A stretch of DNA of 64,000 bases. It comes from Streptomyces sp. QL37 (GTDB lineage: Bacteria > Actinomycetota > Actinomycetes > Streptomycetales > Streptomycetaceae). The notes beneath the pieces were generated by a model. The model was not told where the DNA came from, made no database searches, and saw nothing but the letters and a program-made list of their open reading frames with translations. The translations under genes were made by a program, and so were the position numbers. Shown one piece after another: positions 35,086 through 43,939 of the stretch (its first letter is position 1; each line of letters begins with the position of its first letter). The DNA lies in the NCBI RefSeq assembly GCF_002941025.1, contig NZ_PTJS01000001.1, positions 620,001-684,000 on the forward strand, in the 5' to 3' direction.

Positions 35086-35496
35086 CCTCGTACCGCGGGT
35101 CCTCCCCGACGGCAGCCGCGACGCCTTCCGGATCCAGCGTCTGAAGTTGGGCAACCGCTCCAACGCCGGCGGCGAGCCCGAGTCGCCCCGGGAGCCCGAG
35201 TCCCTGGACGCGTTCCGCGCGGAGATCGGGTCCGCCACCGGAGCCGGCCGACGCCGCCTGGCGGGAGCTCCAGGCCGGACTCGTCCTGAGCGAGGACGCC
35301 CCGCTCCGGGCCCGTCGGCTCATCGAACGAGCGGCGCTGGCGTTGCAGGGCGCCCGCCCTGCTGGTCCGCCACGCCCCCACCGCGGTCGCCGACACCTTC
35401 CGCGCGCCTCGACCCGCGGGCGACCGTGGCCTCGCCTTCGGCACGCTCCCGCCCGGGACGGATTTCGCCGCGCCGCTCGGACGGTTGCCACGGTGA
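35075..35496 (+). pseudogene. Degraded acyl-CoA dehydrogenase remnant
   Basis: Three frames carry successive pieces of one acyl-CoA dehydrogenase of the AidB/isovaleryl type: RVLPDGSRDAFRIQRLK and LGNRSNAGGEPE in the first (about 35080-35180); REL..LIERAALALQG in the second (about 35250-35350); and LLVRHAPTAVADTF then LAFGTLPPGTDFAA with TGA at 35496 in the third. These match the central and final parts of such enzymes in order and spacing, minus the flavin-binding part. At least two frameshifts are needed, so it is dead. It lies against the acyl-CoA synthetase relic. Confidence 0.6.
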
Positions 35497-35515
35497 GCCT
35501 TGCGGGCGGAACAGG

Positions 35516-36535
35516 TCAGCCGCGCCTCGCGTTCCGCACCGTACAGGTGTCCGTGTCGGCCGGGCACCAGTGTGTCCGGCCGCCCACCAGGTGGAGTTCG
35601 AGGTCCGCGTCGGCCATGCCGTTACGGTCGAGGGCGGAACGCAAGGCGGTGGGTGCCGGCTGCGGCGGGAGCCCCAGGACACCGATGACGACGGTGCCGT
35701 TCCGGGCATCCACCGAGGCGATCTGCCAGTTGCCCGCCGCCGCCCACGTTTCGGCGACCGGCCCGGCGTCGGCGGCGAGCGCTCGGTCCCGCGCGACGGT
35801 CACCGTGCCGCTCGTCAGAGGCACCGCGACCAGCAGGACGACGATCGCGACCGCCACCAGGGTCCATCCGCGGAACCGGCCCACCCGCAGTCCCGATTCC
35901 TGAGCCGCGCCCCGGATTCCGTAGACGAGGAAGACGACTGTTCCGGTCGCCACGATCGCGGCCACGTTGGTCCCGAACAGCAAGGCCGCCTCGGCGGCGT
36001 CGTGGTACCGGCCGACCGTCAGCAGCAGGCCCGTCACCGCGAGGGGCGGAACCAGCGAGATGGCGATCGCCACACCGGGCAGGGTGTCGGAGATGTCGGC
36101 GCGGACGAGCGCGAAGGCGCCCACCGTCCCCGTGGCCAGGGCGGCGAGCAGGTCGATGAGGCGGGGACTGATCCGGGAGGACACCTGACTGTTGGAGGAG
36201 AAGGCGTCCGGCGGGGAGACGATCCAGCCGAGCAGCATTCCGATCGCCACCACCGCCAGCGCTCCTCCGATCACCAGCAGGACGCACCGTACGACCTGCG
36301 ACCGCTCGGCGAGGACGAGTGCCAGGGCGCTGCCGAGAATGGGGGTCATCAGCGGAGCCACGATCATCGCGCCGATGACCGTGGCCGTCGAGTCCCCCAC
36401 CACTCCGGCGCTCGCGATGATCGAGGCCAGCACGAGCAGTCCCCAGAACCGCGTCGAACTCGGGCTCCGCAGCCGCCTGTCGATGAACAGGGCCTCCGTC
36501 ATCCGATGGACCGTGGTCACATCGACCGACGCCAT
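35516..36535 (-). CDS. DUF389 integral membrane protein
   Basis: A 339-residue DUF389 protein with about seven hydrophobic helices in the N-terminal two thirds. The family core is visible as GDSTATVIGAMIVAPLMTPILGSALAL (within residues 48-75) and ISLVPPLAVTGLLL. The last 110 residues are outside the membrane, with strands and two nearby cysteines (HWCPADTDTCTV). Function of the family is unknown; members resemble transporters or channels. ATG at 36535 has GGGGGA six bases upstream. It lies 53 bases downstream of the alkylsulfatase gene on the same strand and could be co-transcribed. Confidence 0.85.
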   Translation of the reverse strand: MASVDVTTVHRMTEALFIDRRLRSPSSTRFWGLLVLASIIASAGVVGDSTATVIGAMIVAPLMTPILGSALALVLAERSQVVRCVLLVIGGALAVVAIGMLLGWIVSPPDAFSSNSQVSSRISPRLIDLLAALATGTVGAFALVRADISDTLPGVAIAISLVPPLAVTGLLLTVGRYHDAAEAALLFGTNVAAIVATGTVVFLVYGIRGAAQESGLRVGRFRGWTLVAVAIVVLLVAVPLTSGTVTVARDRALAADAGPVAETWAAAGNWQIASVDARNGTVVIGVLGLPPQPAPTALRSALDRNGMADADLELHLVGGRTHWCPADTDTCTVRNARRG

Positions 36536-36588
36536 GACGGGTCCCCCTTCAGTGATCCGGCGTGGAACCGCCCTCGGAGACCCACGGG

Positions 36589-38481
36589 TCAGGGGGTGAC
36601 GATCGGGAAGTCCTGGTCTCCCGCGTCGAGCACGGCGGCGAGCCGGCCGAGTACGGAGGCGTCACCGTCGACCTGGATACCCGCCTCGGCAAGACGCTCC
36701 GCCGACAGGCCCCCGAGGGCGAGCGCCGGCAGAGCGCGGGCGGCAGTCCTCAGGGTGACGTCCGCGGTGCCCTTCTGTGCCGCCGCGGAGTACGTGAGCA
36801 CGCCGTTGGCCAGACGCAGCCGGTACCGCTCGCCGGAGTCGGTGATGTGTACGTCGATGGTGAGAGTGTCCCCCCATGCCTTCGGGCCGTCGATCTGGAT
36901 GGCGATCGCGTCGAACAGCATGGGCGGCGTGAGGTTCGCGATGATGTCCGGCGACGCCGCGACCGTGGGGGTGCCGAACTGTCCCTGCCGCAGCTCGGTG
37001 GCGCCGGACAGATAGAAGTTGCGCCAAGTACCGTTCTCCGAGCCGTAACCGAGCTGCTCGTAGGTGTCGGCGAGCAGCTCGCGCGCCGCGGTGTGGTCCG
37101 GCTGCGCGAACACGACATGGCTCAGCACTTCCGCGGCCCATCGGACGTCGCCCTCGTCGAAGGAGCCGCGCGCCTTGTCGACCACCGCGTCCGCGCCGCC
37201 CATGAACTCCACGTACCTCTTGCCGGCCTCGACGGGGGTGTGCTGCCACAGGTGCGCCGGGTTGCCGTCGAACCATCCCATGTAACGCTGGTAGACGGCC
37301 TTGAGGTTGTGGCTCACCGAACCGTAGTAACCGTGGGTGCTCCAGGCGTTCTCCAGCGCGGGCGGCAGCTGGAGGTGCTCGGCGATCTCGGTGCCGGTCC
37401 ACCCCTTGTTGATCAGGCGCAGTGACTGGTCGTGCAGGTAGCCGTAAAGGTCCCGCTGGATGCTGAGGTAGTGCACCGCACGGTCCTGGCCCCAGGTGGG
37501 CCAGTGGTGCGAGGCGAAGACCACGTCCGTCCTGTCGCCGAAGAGGTCGATCGACTCGGTGAGGTAGTGCGACCACGCGTGCGGGTCACGGACCACCGCG
37601 CCGCGCAGCGTCAGCAGGTTGTGCAGCGTGTGCGTGGCGTCCTCGGCCGCGCACAGGGCCTTGAGGTCGGGGAAGTAGATGAGCATCTCCGACGGCGCCT
37701 CCGTGTCGGGCGCCATCTGGAAGACCATGCGGACCCCGTCGACCACCTCCTCCTGGCCCGTCTTTGTGATGTCCACGGTCGGTGGGATGAGGGTGATGGT
37801 GCCGGTCGACGTGGTCTGTCCGAGTCCGGCACCGACCTGGCCCTGCGGACCGCGGGCGAGTGCCGCCCCGTACATGTAGGCGGCTCGTCGTCCCATCGCG
37901 GTGCCGGCGTAGACGTTTTCGGCCACGGCGTGGTGGGTGAAGCCCGCGGGCGCCAGGACGGGCACCCGCCCGGCATCGACGTCCTCCTGAGTGGTGACCC
38001 CTTTGACTCCGCCGAAGTGATCGACGTGCGAGTGGGTGTAGACGACGCCGGTCACCTGCCGGTCGCCGCGGTGCTCGCGGTAGAGCGCGATCGCCGCCGC
38101 GGCCGTCTCCTTGGACAGCAGCGGGTCGATCACGACGACGCCTGTGGCGCCTTCGACGAAGGTCACGTTCGACAGGTCGAAGCCGCGAACCTGATAGATC
38201 CCCTCGACCACCTCGAACAACCCTTGCGTGGAGACCAGTTGGGACTGGCGCCAGAGGCTGGGGTTCACCGTGTCGGGGGCATCGCCGTCGAGGAACGCAT
38301 AGGTGTCGTTGTCCCACAGCGTGGTGCCGTCCTCGGCCGTGACGGCGTTCGGCTCGCGTCGCCCGATGAGCCCTCGCGTCGCGTCGTCGAAGTCCTGCGC
38401 GTCGGAGAACGGGAAGCGCCGGCGAAGCTCGGCGTGCTGCTGAGCGATGAACGGCTGGGCCGGTTTCGGCGTCGTAGTCAT
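36589..38481 (-). CDS. Alkylsulfatase, metallo-beta-lactamase fold (SdsA/BDS1-like)
   Basis: A 630-residue protein of the linear primary alkylsulfatase family. The zinc motif THSHVDHFGG lies at residues 149-158; further ligands are expected in CAAEDATHTLHNLL and FASHHWPTWGQ. The region after about residue 400 is the dimerisation and SCP2-like lipid-binding part that ends the family (PALALGGLSAERLAEAG). Known members hydrolyse sodium dodecyl sulfate to the alcohol and sulfate, so the product would be a fatty alcohol. There is no signal peptide, so it would act in the cytoplasm. ATG at 38481. Confidence 0.93.
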   Translation of the reverse strand: MTTTPKPAQPFIAQQHAELRRRFPFSDAQDFDDATRGLIGRREPNAVTAEDGTTLWDNDTYAFLDGDAPDTVNPSLWRQSQLVSTQGLFEVVEGIYQVRGFDLSNVTFVEGATGVVVIDPLLSKETAAAAIALYREHRGDRQVTGVVYTHSHVDHFGGVKGVTTQEDVDAGRVPVLAPAGFTHHAVAENVYAGTAMGRRAAYMYGAALARGPQGQVGAGLGQTTSTGTITLIPPTVDITKTGQEEVVDGVRMVFQMAPDTEAPSEMLIYFPDLKALCAAEDATHTLHNLLTLRGAVVRDPHAWSHYLTESIDLFGDRTDVVFASHHWPTWGQDRAVHYLSIQRDLYGYLHDQSLRLINKGWTGTEIAEHLQLPPALENAWSTHGYYGSVSHNLKAVYQRYMGWFDGNPAHLWQHTPVEAGKRYVEFMGGADAVVDKARGSFDEGDVRWAAEVLSHVVFAQPDHTAARELLADTYEQLGYGSENGTWRNFYLSGATELRQGQFGTPTVAASPDIIANLTPPMLFDAIAIQIDGPKAWGDTLTIDVHITDSGERYRLRLANGVLTYSAAAQKGTADVTLRTAARALPALALGGLSAERLAEAGIQVDGDASVLGRLAAVLDAGDQDFPIVTP

Positions 38482-38642
38482 TCGACCAGATTGCCCCTTT
38501 TCTCACTAAAATGCCTGGCACCTGACGCGTGTCGAAACGAATCTCCGTCGGCGTCGGCACCTCCCCCTCGCACGGGCGCCTCGCCCCTCGCACGGGGCCG
38601 GGGCCCACCGGGGGCACGCGCTCGACTGCCGATCGGTGCCGC

Positions 38643-39941
38643 TCAGTGCGTGCCGGTCGGGGTGCCGTCGCTCGGACCGGGACCACCGAGGCCCTGAGGA
38701 TCAGGAACGGTGGCCGTAGCGATCAGTGCTGGGTCGGCAAGCGCGGAGGAGGTGCGGTCGAGGAGGGCGCGGTAGCGGGCGAGGGCCGCTGCTCGGGGCT
38801 CGGGGCAGGTGCGCGCGAGGGTGTCGAGCACGGCGCGCAGACGGCGGTGGATCTGCAGGGAGTCGGCGCCGTACTGGGTGATCTCGGCGAGGGCGAGGTC
38901 GAGCAGGCCGCTCCAGTCGGGGCGGGGAACGGTGAGGCGGGCGACACCGTCGTGGTCGTACACGGTGGCGGTGCCGAGCGGAAGGTCCGCCATGCGCAAC
39001 AGGACGGATTCGATCTGGTCGATGGCCTGGACGGCGGTGGTGGGGTCGTTGACGGCGGGCGAAAGGGCTCGGATGGCGACGTCGACGAGGAGGCGCAGGC
39101 CGTAGGCGGGGTCGTGGTCGGTGTGGCGGGAGGGGCCGAGGCGTACGGCGCGGGTCAGGCGGCGGAGTTGAGCCGCGGACGGCCGCGCGGGGGTGACGCG
39201 GAGAAGTGGTGATCCGGGCTCGACGAAGCTGCCGACGGCGACGAGGCAGGTGACCTGGATGTCGCAGCGGGTCGCGGCGTCGACGATGGCGGGGCTGTCG
39301 ATCCGCTGGACGATGCCGCCATGGGCCGCGGTGATCTCGACGGGGTCGGAGGGGGGCCCGGGCGGGACGCCGGCGGCGGGAGGCGGTCGCCGCGGCTCCC
39401 GCCACGCGTGGTCCAGGGCTGCGTGCAACCGAAGAGTTACGGCGCGCACAAGGCCACCACCGGTGACCATCTCGCGCAGTTCGGCGAGGCTCCGCAGGAT
39501 CGCCCCGGTGGACAGGACGACGAAGACGATGGCCAGGGTGACCGACAGGCGCGGCACGTGGTCGTCGCTGACCTGCGCGAGGACCACCAGGGCGTAGACG
39601 GCCGTGCCGGTCAGCGCGCCGAACAGCACCAGTGAACGCTCGAAGTAACCCAGGACGCCGACAAGCCTGGGGGACATGCTCTGCACCGACTGGACGACCA
39701 GGGTGATCGCCGTCAGCACGAATCCGGTGAGGGTGATGATGCCGGCGGCGATGGCCCCGAGGGTGGCCTGGGCGGCAGCCGGGTCGTAGGACAGGCCGCC
39801 GAGGGGGTGGGAGCGTTCGGCGTGCGGCAGCCACCAGCCGAGCAGTGCCCCGCCGCCCGCGAGCGCGAGGGCCAGCCCACGGTTGGGCCAGGCCGCGCGG
39901 GGTCTGTGGCCCTTGGTGGTCCTGGATCGGACGTATCGCAT
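38643..39941 (-). CDS. DUF2254 membrane protein
   Basis: A 432-residue protein with four hydrophobic helices in the first 155 residues (including LGAIAAGIITLTGFVLTAITLVV), then a cytoplasmic domain of about 250 residues containing HTDHDPAYGLRLLVDVAIRAL and SPAVNDPTTAVQAIDQIE. These are landmarks of DUF2254, a common actinobacterial family of unknown role. Ends in a Pro/Gly-rich tail. It begins seven bases after the SulP stop on the same strand, so it is likely in one operon with SulP and perhaps DUF202. A channel or ion-flux role is only a guess. Confidence 0.85.
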   Translation of the reverse strand: MRYVRSRTTKGHRPRAAWPNRGLALALAGGGALLGWWLPHAERSHPLGGLSYDPAAAQATLGAIAAGIITLTGFVLTAITLVVQSVQSMSPRLVGVLGYFERSLVLFGALTGTAVYALVVLAQVSDDHVPRLSVTLAIVFVVLSTGAILRSLAELREMVTGGGLVRAVTLRLHAALDHAWREPRRPPPAAGVPPGPPSDPVEITAAHGGIVQRIDSPAIVDAATRCDIQVTCLVAVGSFVEPGSPLLRVTPARPSAAQLRRLTRAVRLGPSRHTDHDPAYGLRLLVDVAIRALSPAVNDPTTAVQAIDQIESVLLRMADLPLGTATVYDHDGVARLTVPRPDWSGLLDLALAEITQYGADSLQIHRRLRAVLDTLARTCPEPRAAALARYRALLDRTSSALADPALIATATVPDPQGLGGPGPSDGTPTGTH

Positions 39942-39948
39942 CGCGTGC

Positions 39949-41643
39949 TCACTCCTGCCGTTCGGGCGGCGGGGTCAGGGGGCGTGCCGCCACGGCTTCC
40001 TCGATGTCGGCATGCACGGCGTCAGGGCCGAGCCGGGTGCTGAGGTGGTGCCGCTCGAAGTCACGACGGGCCCGGGCCCTGAGGCGGACCAGGCGCAGGC
40101 TGATGCCCTGACGTCGCAGGGTGTCGCGCAGGTCGTCGAGGGTGTCCAGGACAGGGATGCCGAGGTGGTAGGTCGAGCTGAGGTCGAGGACGACGGTGTG
40201 CGGGGCCGGATGCGCGGCGGCGGTCAGGGAGAGCACGGCCAGCCGGGTGCGGTCGGCGTTGCCGAAGAACAGCGCGCCGTCGGGCCGGACGGCGAGCACG
40301 CCGGGGGCGGGGGTCGCGCCGGGGTGCTGGGCGACGTCGCCGTACCGACGGCTGCCGGGCAGCCGGCCCAGGACCGCCACATGCGTGGTGCTGGCCGCGG
40401 CGATGAACAGCACCAGCGACAGCGCCACGGCCAGCAGCAGCCCGGGCAGCAGGTCGAAGAGCAGGACGCCGAGGAGCGCGGTCAGCGCCACCCACATGCT
40501 CGCGCGGTCCGATGCCGCGTAGCGGCGCAGTTCGGCGGTGGACAGAAAGCCGCGGACGGCGACGATGACGATGGCGCCGAGCACGGGTTCCGGCAGCGCC
40601 GTGAACAGCGGGGTGAGGAACGCTCCTGTGAGCAGGATCAGCCCGGCCGCGATCAGGGAGGTCATCCGGGAGCGGGCCCCTGCGGCCGTGGCCGCGGCGC
40701 TCCGGGAGGCGCTGCCGGAGACGGCGAAACCGCGGAACAGGCCGACCGCGATGTTCGCGACTCCGACCGCGGCCATCTCCCGGTCGGCATCGACCTCGTC
40801 TCCGTGTTCACGGGCGAACCGGGAGGCGATGCTGAACGCCTCGGCGTACACCACCAGAGCCACCCCGCACGCGCCGCCGGCCAGCTTCCACCAGTCCTCT
40901 GCGGCGATGCCCGGCAGGTGTGGGACGGGGACGGCCGACGGGATCTCCCCCACCACTTCCACTCCGTGGTCCTTCAGCCCGACCGCCGCGGACACCACCA
41001 GAGCCACGATGAGCACCACCAGCGACGCGGGGACCTTCCGCAGATACCGCTCGATCAGGAAGAGTGCCGCCAGCGCGGCGGCGCCGACCGCCAGTGAGGC
41101 CACCGACCAGTCGGGGGCCTGCCGCAGCACCGTCCAGACCCGGGGGAAGAACTGTCCGTCGCCGCTGGAGACGCCGACGATCTTCGCGGACTGGCGGACC
41201 ACGATGGTCAGCGCCATCCCGAACAGGAACCCGTAGAGAGCCGGCTCGGCCAGGAAGTTCGTCACGAAGCCCAGCCGCGCCAGCCCCGCTGCCAGCAGCA
41301 CGCCGCCGGTCATGACCGCGAGCGCGGCCGACAGGCCCACCGCCTGCTTCGGATCGGAGCTGACATCCGCGACGGTGGCCCCGGACAGCACCGCTGCCGC
41401 CGACGTCGCCCCGATGATCAGGAACCGGGACCTGCCCAGCACCACGTAGGCGACCAGCGCGACCGGAGCGGCGTAGAAGGCGTTCTGCGGCGGTACGCCG
41501 GCGATCTGCGCGTACGCCACGCACTCCGGCACGATCAGTGCCCAGGCGGTGAGCGCACCGAGCAGGTCGCCACGCGCGACGCCGCGTCCCCGGCCGGACA
41601 GCGTCGCCCGCAGTCCCGCCGATGACCGCGGTGGGTCTGCCAC
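39949..41643 (-). CDS. SulP family anion transporter with STAS domain
   Basis: A 564-residue SulP transporter. About 12 helices span residues 15-400, including ALTAWALIVPECVAYAQIAGVPP (helix 1 with the conserved P-x-x-x-A-Y-A pattern). The C-terminal STAS domain (residues about 440-560) has TVVLDLSSTYHLGIPVLDTL. The family carries sulfate, bicarbonate or other anions. GTG at 41643 is preceded by GGGAGG (TACCTCC on the plus strand), which sets the start. It precedes the DUF2254 gene and follows the DUF202 gene by 44 bases in the same direction. Confidence 0.92.
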   Translation of the reverse strand: MADPPRSSAGLRATLSGRGRGVARGDLLGALTAWALIVPECVAYAQIAGVPPQNAFYAAPVALVAYVVLGRSRFLIIGATSAAAVLSGATVADVSSDPKQAVGLSAALAVMTGGVLLAAGLARLGFVTNFLAEPALYGFLFGMALTIVVRQSAKIVGVSSGDGQFFPRVWTVLRQAPDWSVASLAVGAAALAALFLIERYLRKVPASLVVLIVALVVSAAVGLKDHGVEVVGEIPSAVPVPHLPGIAAEDWWKLAGGACGVALVVYAEAFSIASRFAREHGDEVDADREMAAVGVANIAVGLFRGFAVSGSASRSAAATAAGARSRMTSLIAAGLILLTGAFLTPLFTALPEPVLGAIVIVAVRGFLSTAELRRYAASDRASMWVALTALLGVLLFDLLPGLLLAVALSLVLFIAAASTTHVAVLGRLPGSRRYGDVAQHPGATPAPGVLAVRPDGALFFGNADRTRLAVLSLTAAAHPAPHTVVLDLSSTYHLGIPVLDTLDDLRDTLRRQGISLRLVRLRARARRDFERHHLSTRLGPDAVHADIEEAVAARPLTPPPERQE

Positions 41644-41687
41644 TCCTCTACCTCCCCTCCTGCGGCTGGGCGTACGGGGCGGCCTGC

Positions 41688-42080
41688 TCAGGGCGCCAGG
41701 ATGATGACCGCGACGACGAAACCGGCGAGCAGGAAAAGCGCCACCGTGAGTGCCAGCGCGCTCAGGCCCCGGTCCAGCGGCCCCGATCCGCGGATCCGGC
41801 CGTGGCGGCCGCGCCACTGGACGTAGCCCACGACGATGACGCCGATCGCCAGAACGACGAGGTAGGAGCCGAGCGCCAGGCGCAGCTCGCGCGGGGTGCT
41901 GTCGGTCAGTTTGACGACGGCGAACGACGCGGCCAGCAGGGCCAACGCGGTGCGGAACCACGCCAGCAGCGTGCGTTCGTTGGCCAAGGTGTTCCGCAGT
42001 CCGGGCCCCTCGACGTCGGTCCGCCCGGCGTTGCTCGGCGAGGCTCCGGTCCCTGCTGCCGCAGAGTCGTTGTCCGGCAT
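41688..42080 (-). CDS. DUF202 small membrane protein
   Basis: A 130-residue protein with three hydrophobic helices. The DUF202 landmark LANERTLLAWFRTALALLA lies near residue 33, just before helix 1. Members, such as yeast Vtc1-like and YidH, are small membrane proteins with no firm function in bacteria. ATG at 42080 is chosen for GGAGGGAG upstream. It is first in a likely operon with SulP and DUF2254 and is divergent from the GAP gene, with about 200 bases between that hold the promoters. Confidence 0.88.
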   Translation of the reverse strand: MPDNDSAAAGTGASPSNAGRTDVEGPGLRNTLANERTLLAWFRTALALLAASFAVVKLTDSTPRELRLALGSYLVVLAIGVIVVGYVQWRGRHGRIRGSGPLDRGLSALALTVALFLLAGFVVAVIILAP

Positions 42081-42287
42081 GAGCGGCTCCCTCCACGCGG
42101 TCGCGAACGGACGACGCGGTACCACGCTTGCGGAAAGGGAAGGGGGTGGCCACCGCCGTGGCCCGTCCGGTGGACGGAAGGGGCCGCGGCGGCGGATGGT
42201 TCGCCCGTATGACACGGCCCCGGTGCGGGGGCCGCACCCGTGGCGGTTGACTGTCCGGAACTGTCACTTCCAGGGAACGGACAACTC

Positions 42288-42968
42288 ATGGGTGACGCGA
42301 TCGGGCAGATTCTGACCCCCGCGGTCGGCATCGCGATCAGCCCCATCCCGTTGATCGCCGTGGTTCTCATGCTCGCCACTCCTCGCGGCAGGACCAACGG
42401 GACAGCGTTCGCCCTGGCGTGGGCTGCCGCCCTGAGCATCGTGGTGACCATCGTTCTCGTCTCGACGCCCGGCAGCAGCGCCTCGGCGGGCGACGACGCC
42501 CCGGCCACCTGGGTGCTGTGGGTGAAGCTTGTCTTCGGCGTCCTGTTCCTGGTCATGGCCGTGATCGAGTGGCGCGGACGCCCCCGGGAAGGAGCGGCCG
42601 CCGAGGAACCGGGCTGGATGAAAAGGATCGACACCTTCACCCCCGCGAAGGCCGCCGCTCTGGCCGCCGCACTGGCCGTGGCCAACCCGAAGAACCTCGC
42701 CCTGGCCGTCACCAGCGCGCTGTCCATCGCGAGCAGCGGCACCACGACCGGGGGCCGTGTGTCCGCCTCGGTGGTGATGATCGTCATCAGCTCCTTGGGC
42801 ACCCTCGTGCCACTGGCCGTGTACTTCCTGGGCGGCGCCCGCTCGACCCGGGTACTGGGCGGCTGGAAGAGCTGGATGTCCGCCCACAGCACCGCGATCG
42901 TGATGGCGGGACTGGCTGTCCTGGGCGCCAAGTACGTCGGCGACGCCGTCAGCGGTCTGACGAGCTGA
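42288..42968 (+). CDS. GAP (Sap) family membrane protein
   Basis: A 226-residue protein with six hydrophobic helices, of the LysE-related GAP family (mycobacterial members help move sulfolipid and glycopeptidolipid precursors). Landmarks are the start MGDAIGQILTPAVGIAISPI and ALAAALAVANPKNLALAV in the middle, the P-x-N segment of the family. A membrane step for lipids or an amino-acid-type substrate is the usual inference; nothing here specifies it. ATG at 42288. Confidence 0.85.
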   Translation: MGDAIGQILTPAVGIAISPIPLIAVVLMLATPRGRTNGTAFALAWAAALSIVVTIVLVSTPGSSASAGDDAPATWVLWVKLVFGVLFLVMAVIEWRGRPREGAAAEEPGWMKRIDTFTPAKAAALAAALAVANPKNLALAVTSALSIASSGTTTGGRVSASVVMIVISSLGTLVPLAVYFLGGARSTRVLGGWKSWMSAHSTAIVMAGLAVLGAKYVGDAVSGLTS

Positions 42969-43066
42969 CCACGGCCCGCTTCGCGCTCCCGGCCCCAGCC
43001 GTCGAGTTGCCGGGCCAGGACGTTCTGGAAGGGTGAAGCGGGGAAGGTCCACGAAGGGAGTGGGCG

Positions 43067-43200
43067 GTGGAGGACGAAGCCGCTGAGGACTCGCTGGTGC
43101 TGAACGCGCTGTTCGCCGATTCTCCTCAAGGACTGTTCCTCTTCGACACGTCCCTGCGGGTCGTGCGCTACAACCCGACCGGGCGGGGGGTCAGGGGCCT
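43067..43200 (+). pseudogene. Truncated PAS domain fragment
   Basis: GTG at 43067, with GAAGGGAGTGGGCG upstream, starts a frame whose first 45 residues are the beginning of a PAS domain (LNALFADSPQGLFLFDTSLR, then VVRYNPTGRGVRGL). Such starts belong to the PAS-GAF-SpoIIE phosphatases of Streptomyces, which run to 700-800 residues. After about 43200 the likeness stops and the frame runs through antisense sequence of the next gene until 43432. The fragment keeps a ribosome site but only the first part of its domain. Confidence 0.5.
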
Positions 43201-43221
43201 GTCGTCGGGAAGCGTCTGGGT

Positions 43222-43614
43222 TCAGGAGAGGACCTTTGCCTTCGCCCTCTCGTACTCCTCCGGATTCAGGTCCCCGTTCCGTTTCATCTCGGCGAGCTTG
43301 GCCAGCTCCTCCACGTGCTCGCTGCCGCCGGGCCCGGCGGCGTTCCTCACGTACGAACGGAACGCCTTCTCCTGCTCCTTCGCCTCGGTGATGTCCCGTT
43401 CCCTCATGCTCCTCCCCCGCAGGACGAGGTAGAGAAGAACGCCGAGATAGGGCAGGACCAGGACGGCGATCAGCCAGCCCGCCTTGCCCCATCCGCTCAG
43501 CGAGTGATCCCGGAACAGGTCCGTGATCACCTTGAAGAGCAGGAAGAACCACATCACCCACAGAAAGAAGTACAGCATCGTGAGGAACAGATTCAGCAGC
43601 GGATAGTCGTCCAT
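43222..43614 (-). CDS. Small membrane protein with phospholipase D nuclease-like N-terminus and SHOCT domain
   Basis: A 130-residue protein. Two helices span residues 8-30 and 43-64 (WLIAVLVLPYLGVLLYLVLRG matches the membrane part that precedes phospholipase D domains). The tail, LAKLAEMKRNGDLNPEEYERAKAKVL, is a SHOCT motif, a short oligomerisation element. Proteins of this build are frequent in actinomycetes, often near stress genes. ATG at 43614 has AAGGAA upstream; a start ten residues earlier is possible. The 325 bases from 43615 to 43939 hold no gene I can support. Confidence 0.8.
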   Translation of the reverse strand: MDDYPLLNLFLTMLYFFLWVMWFFLLFKVITDLFRDHSLSGWGKAGWLIAVLVLPYLGVLLYLVLRGRSMRERDITEAKEQEKAFRSYVRNAAGPGGSEHVEELAKLAEMKRNGDLNPEEYERAKAKVLS

Positions 43615-43939
43615 GGTGTGTTCCTTCCACTTCATTCCGCTCCACACGGAACCGGGTCCGGATACCCAGCGGTACCGTCTCCCGGCAGGTACCGCATCCC
43701 GAGCGCAGCCACCGGGGTGCGACAGCAGCGGTGCCGGTGGGGTGCTCCCGGGGCGCTCCTGACGTGGCCGCACTCACACGTCAGCCGCCCCTCGGTGCCG
43801 CCTGAACCCCGGCCTGGAGCCGGGCACTCCCACGGGGACGCGATCGACGCCGCGGGTACACGGACCGCCGGTGGTACGCCCCGGGGCGGCGGGCGGCGTC
43901 ACCCCGACCCCGAGTCACGGGGTCTGCCAGACTGGCGGG

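Noticed and set aside
43200..43432. Extension of the PAS fragment to 121 residues
   Set aside because: The sequence after about 43200 is antisense to the SHOCT protein gene and no longer resembles PAS.
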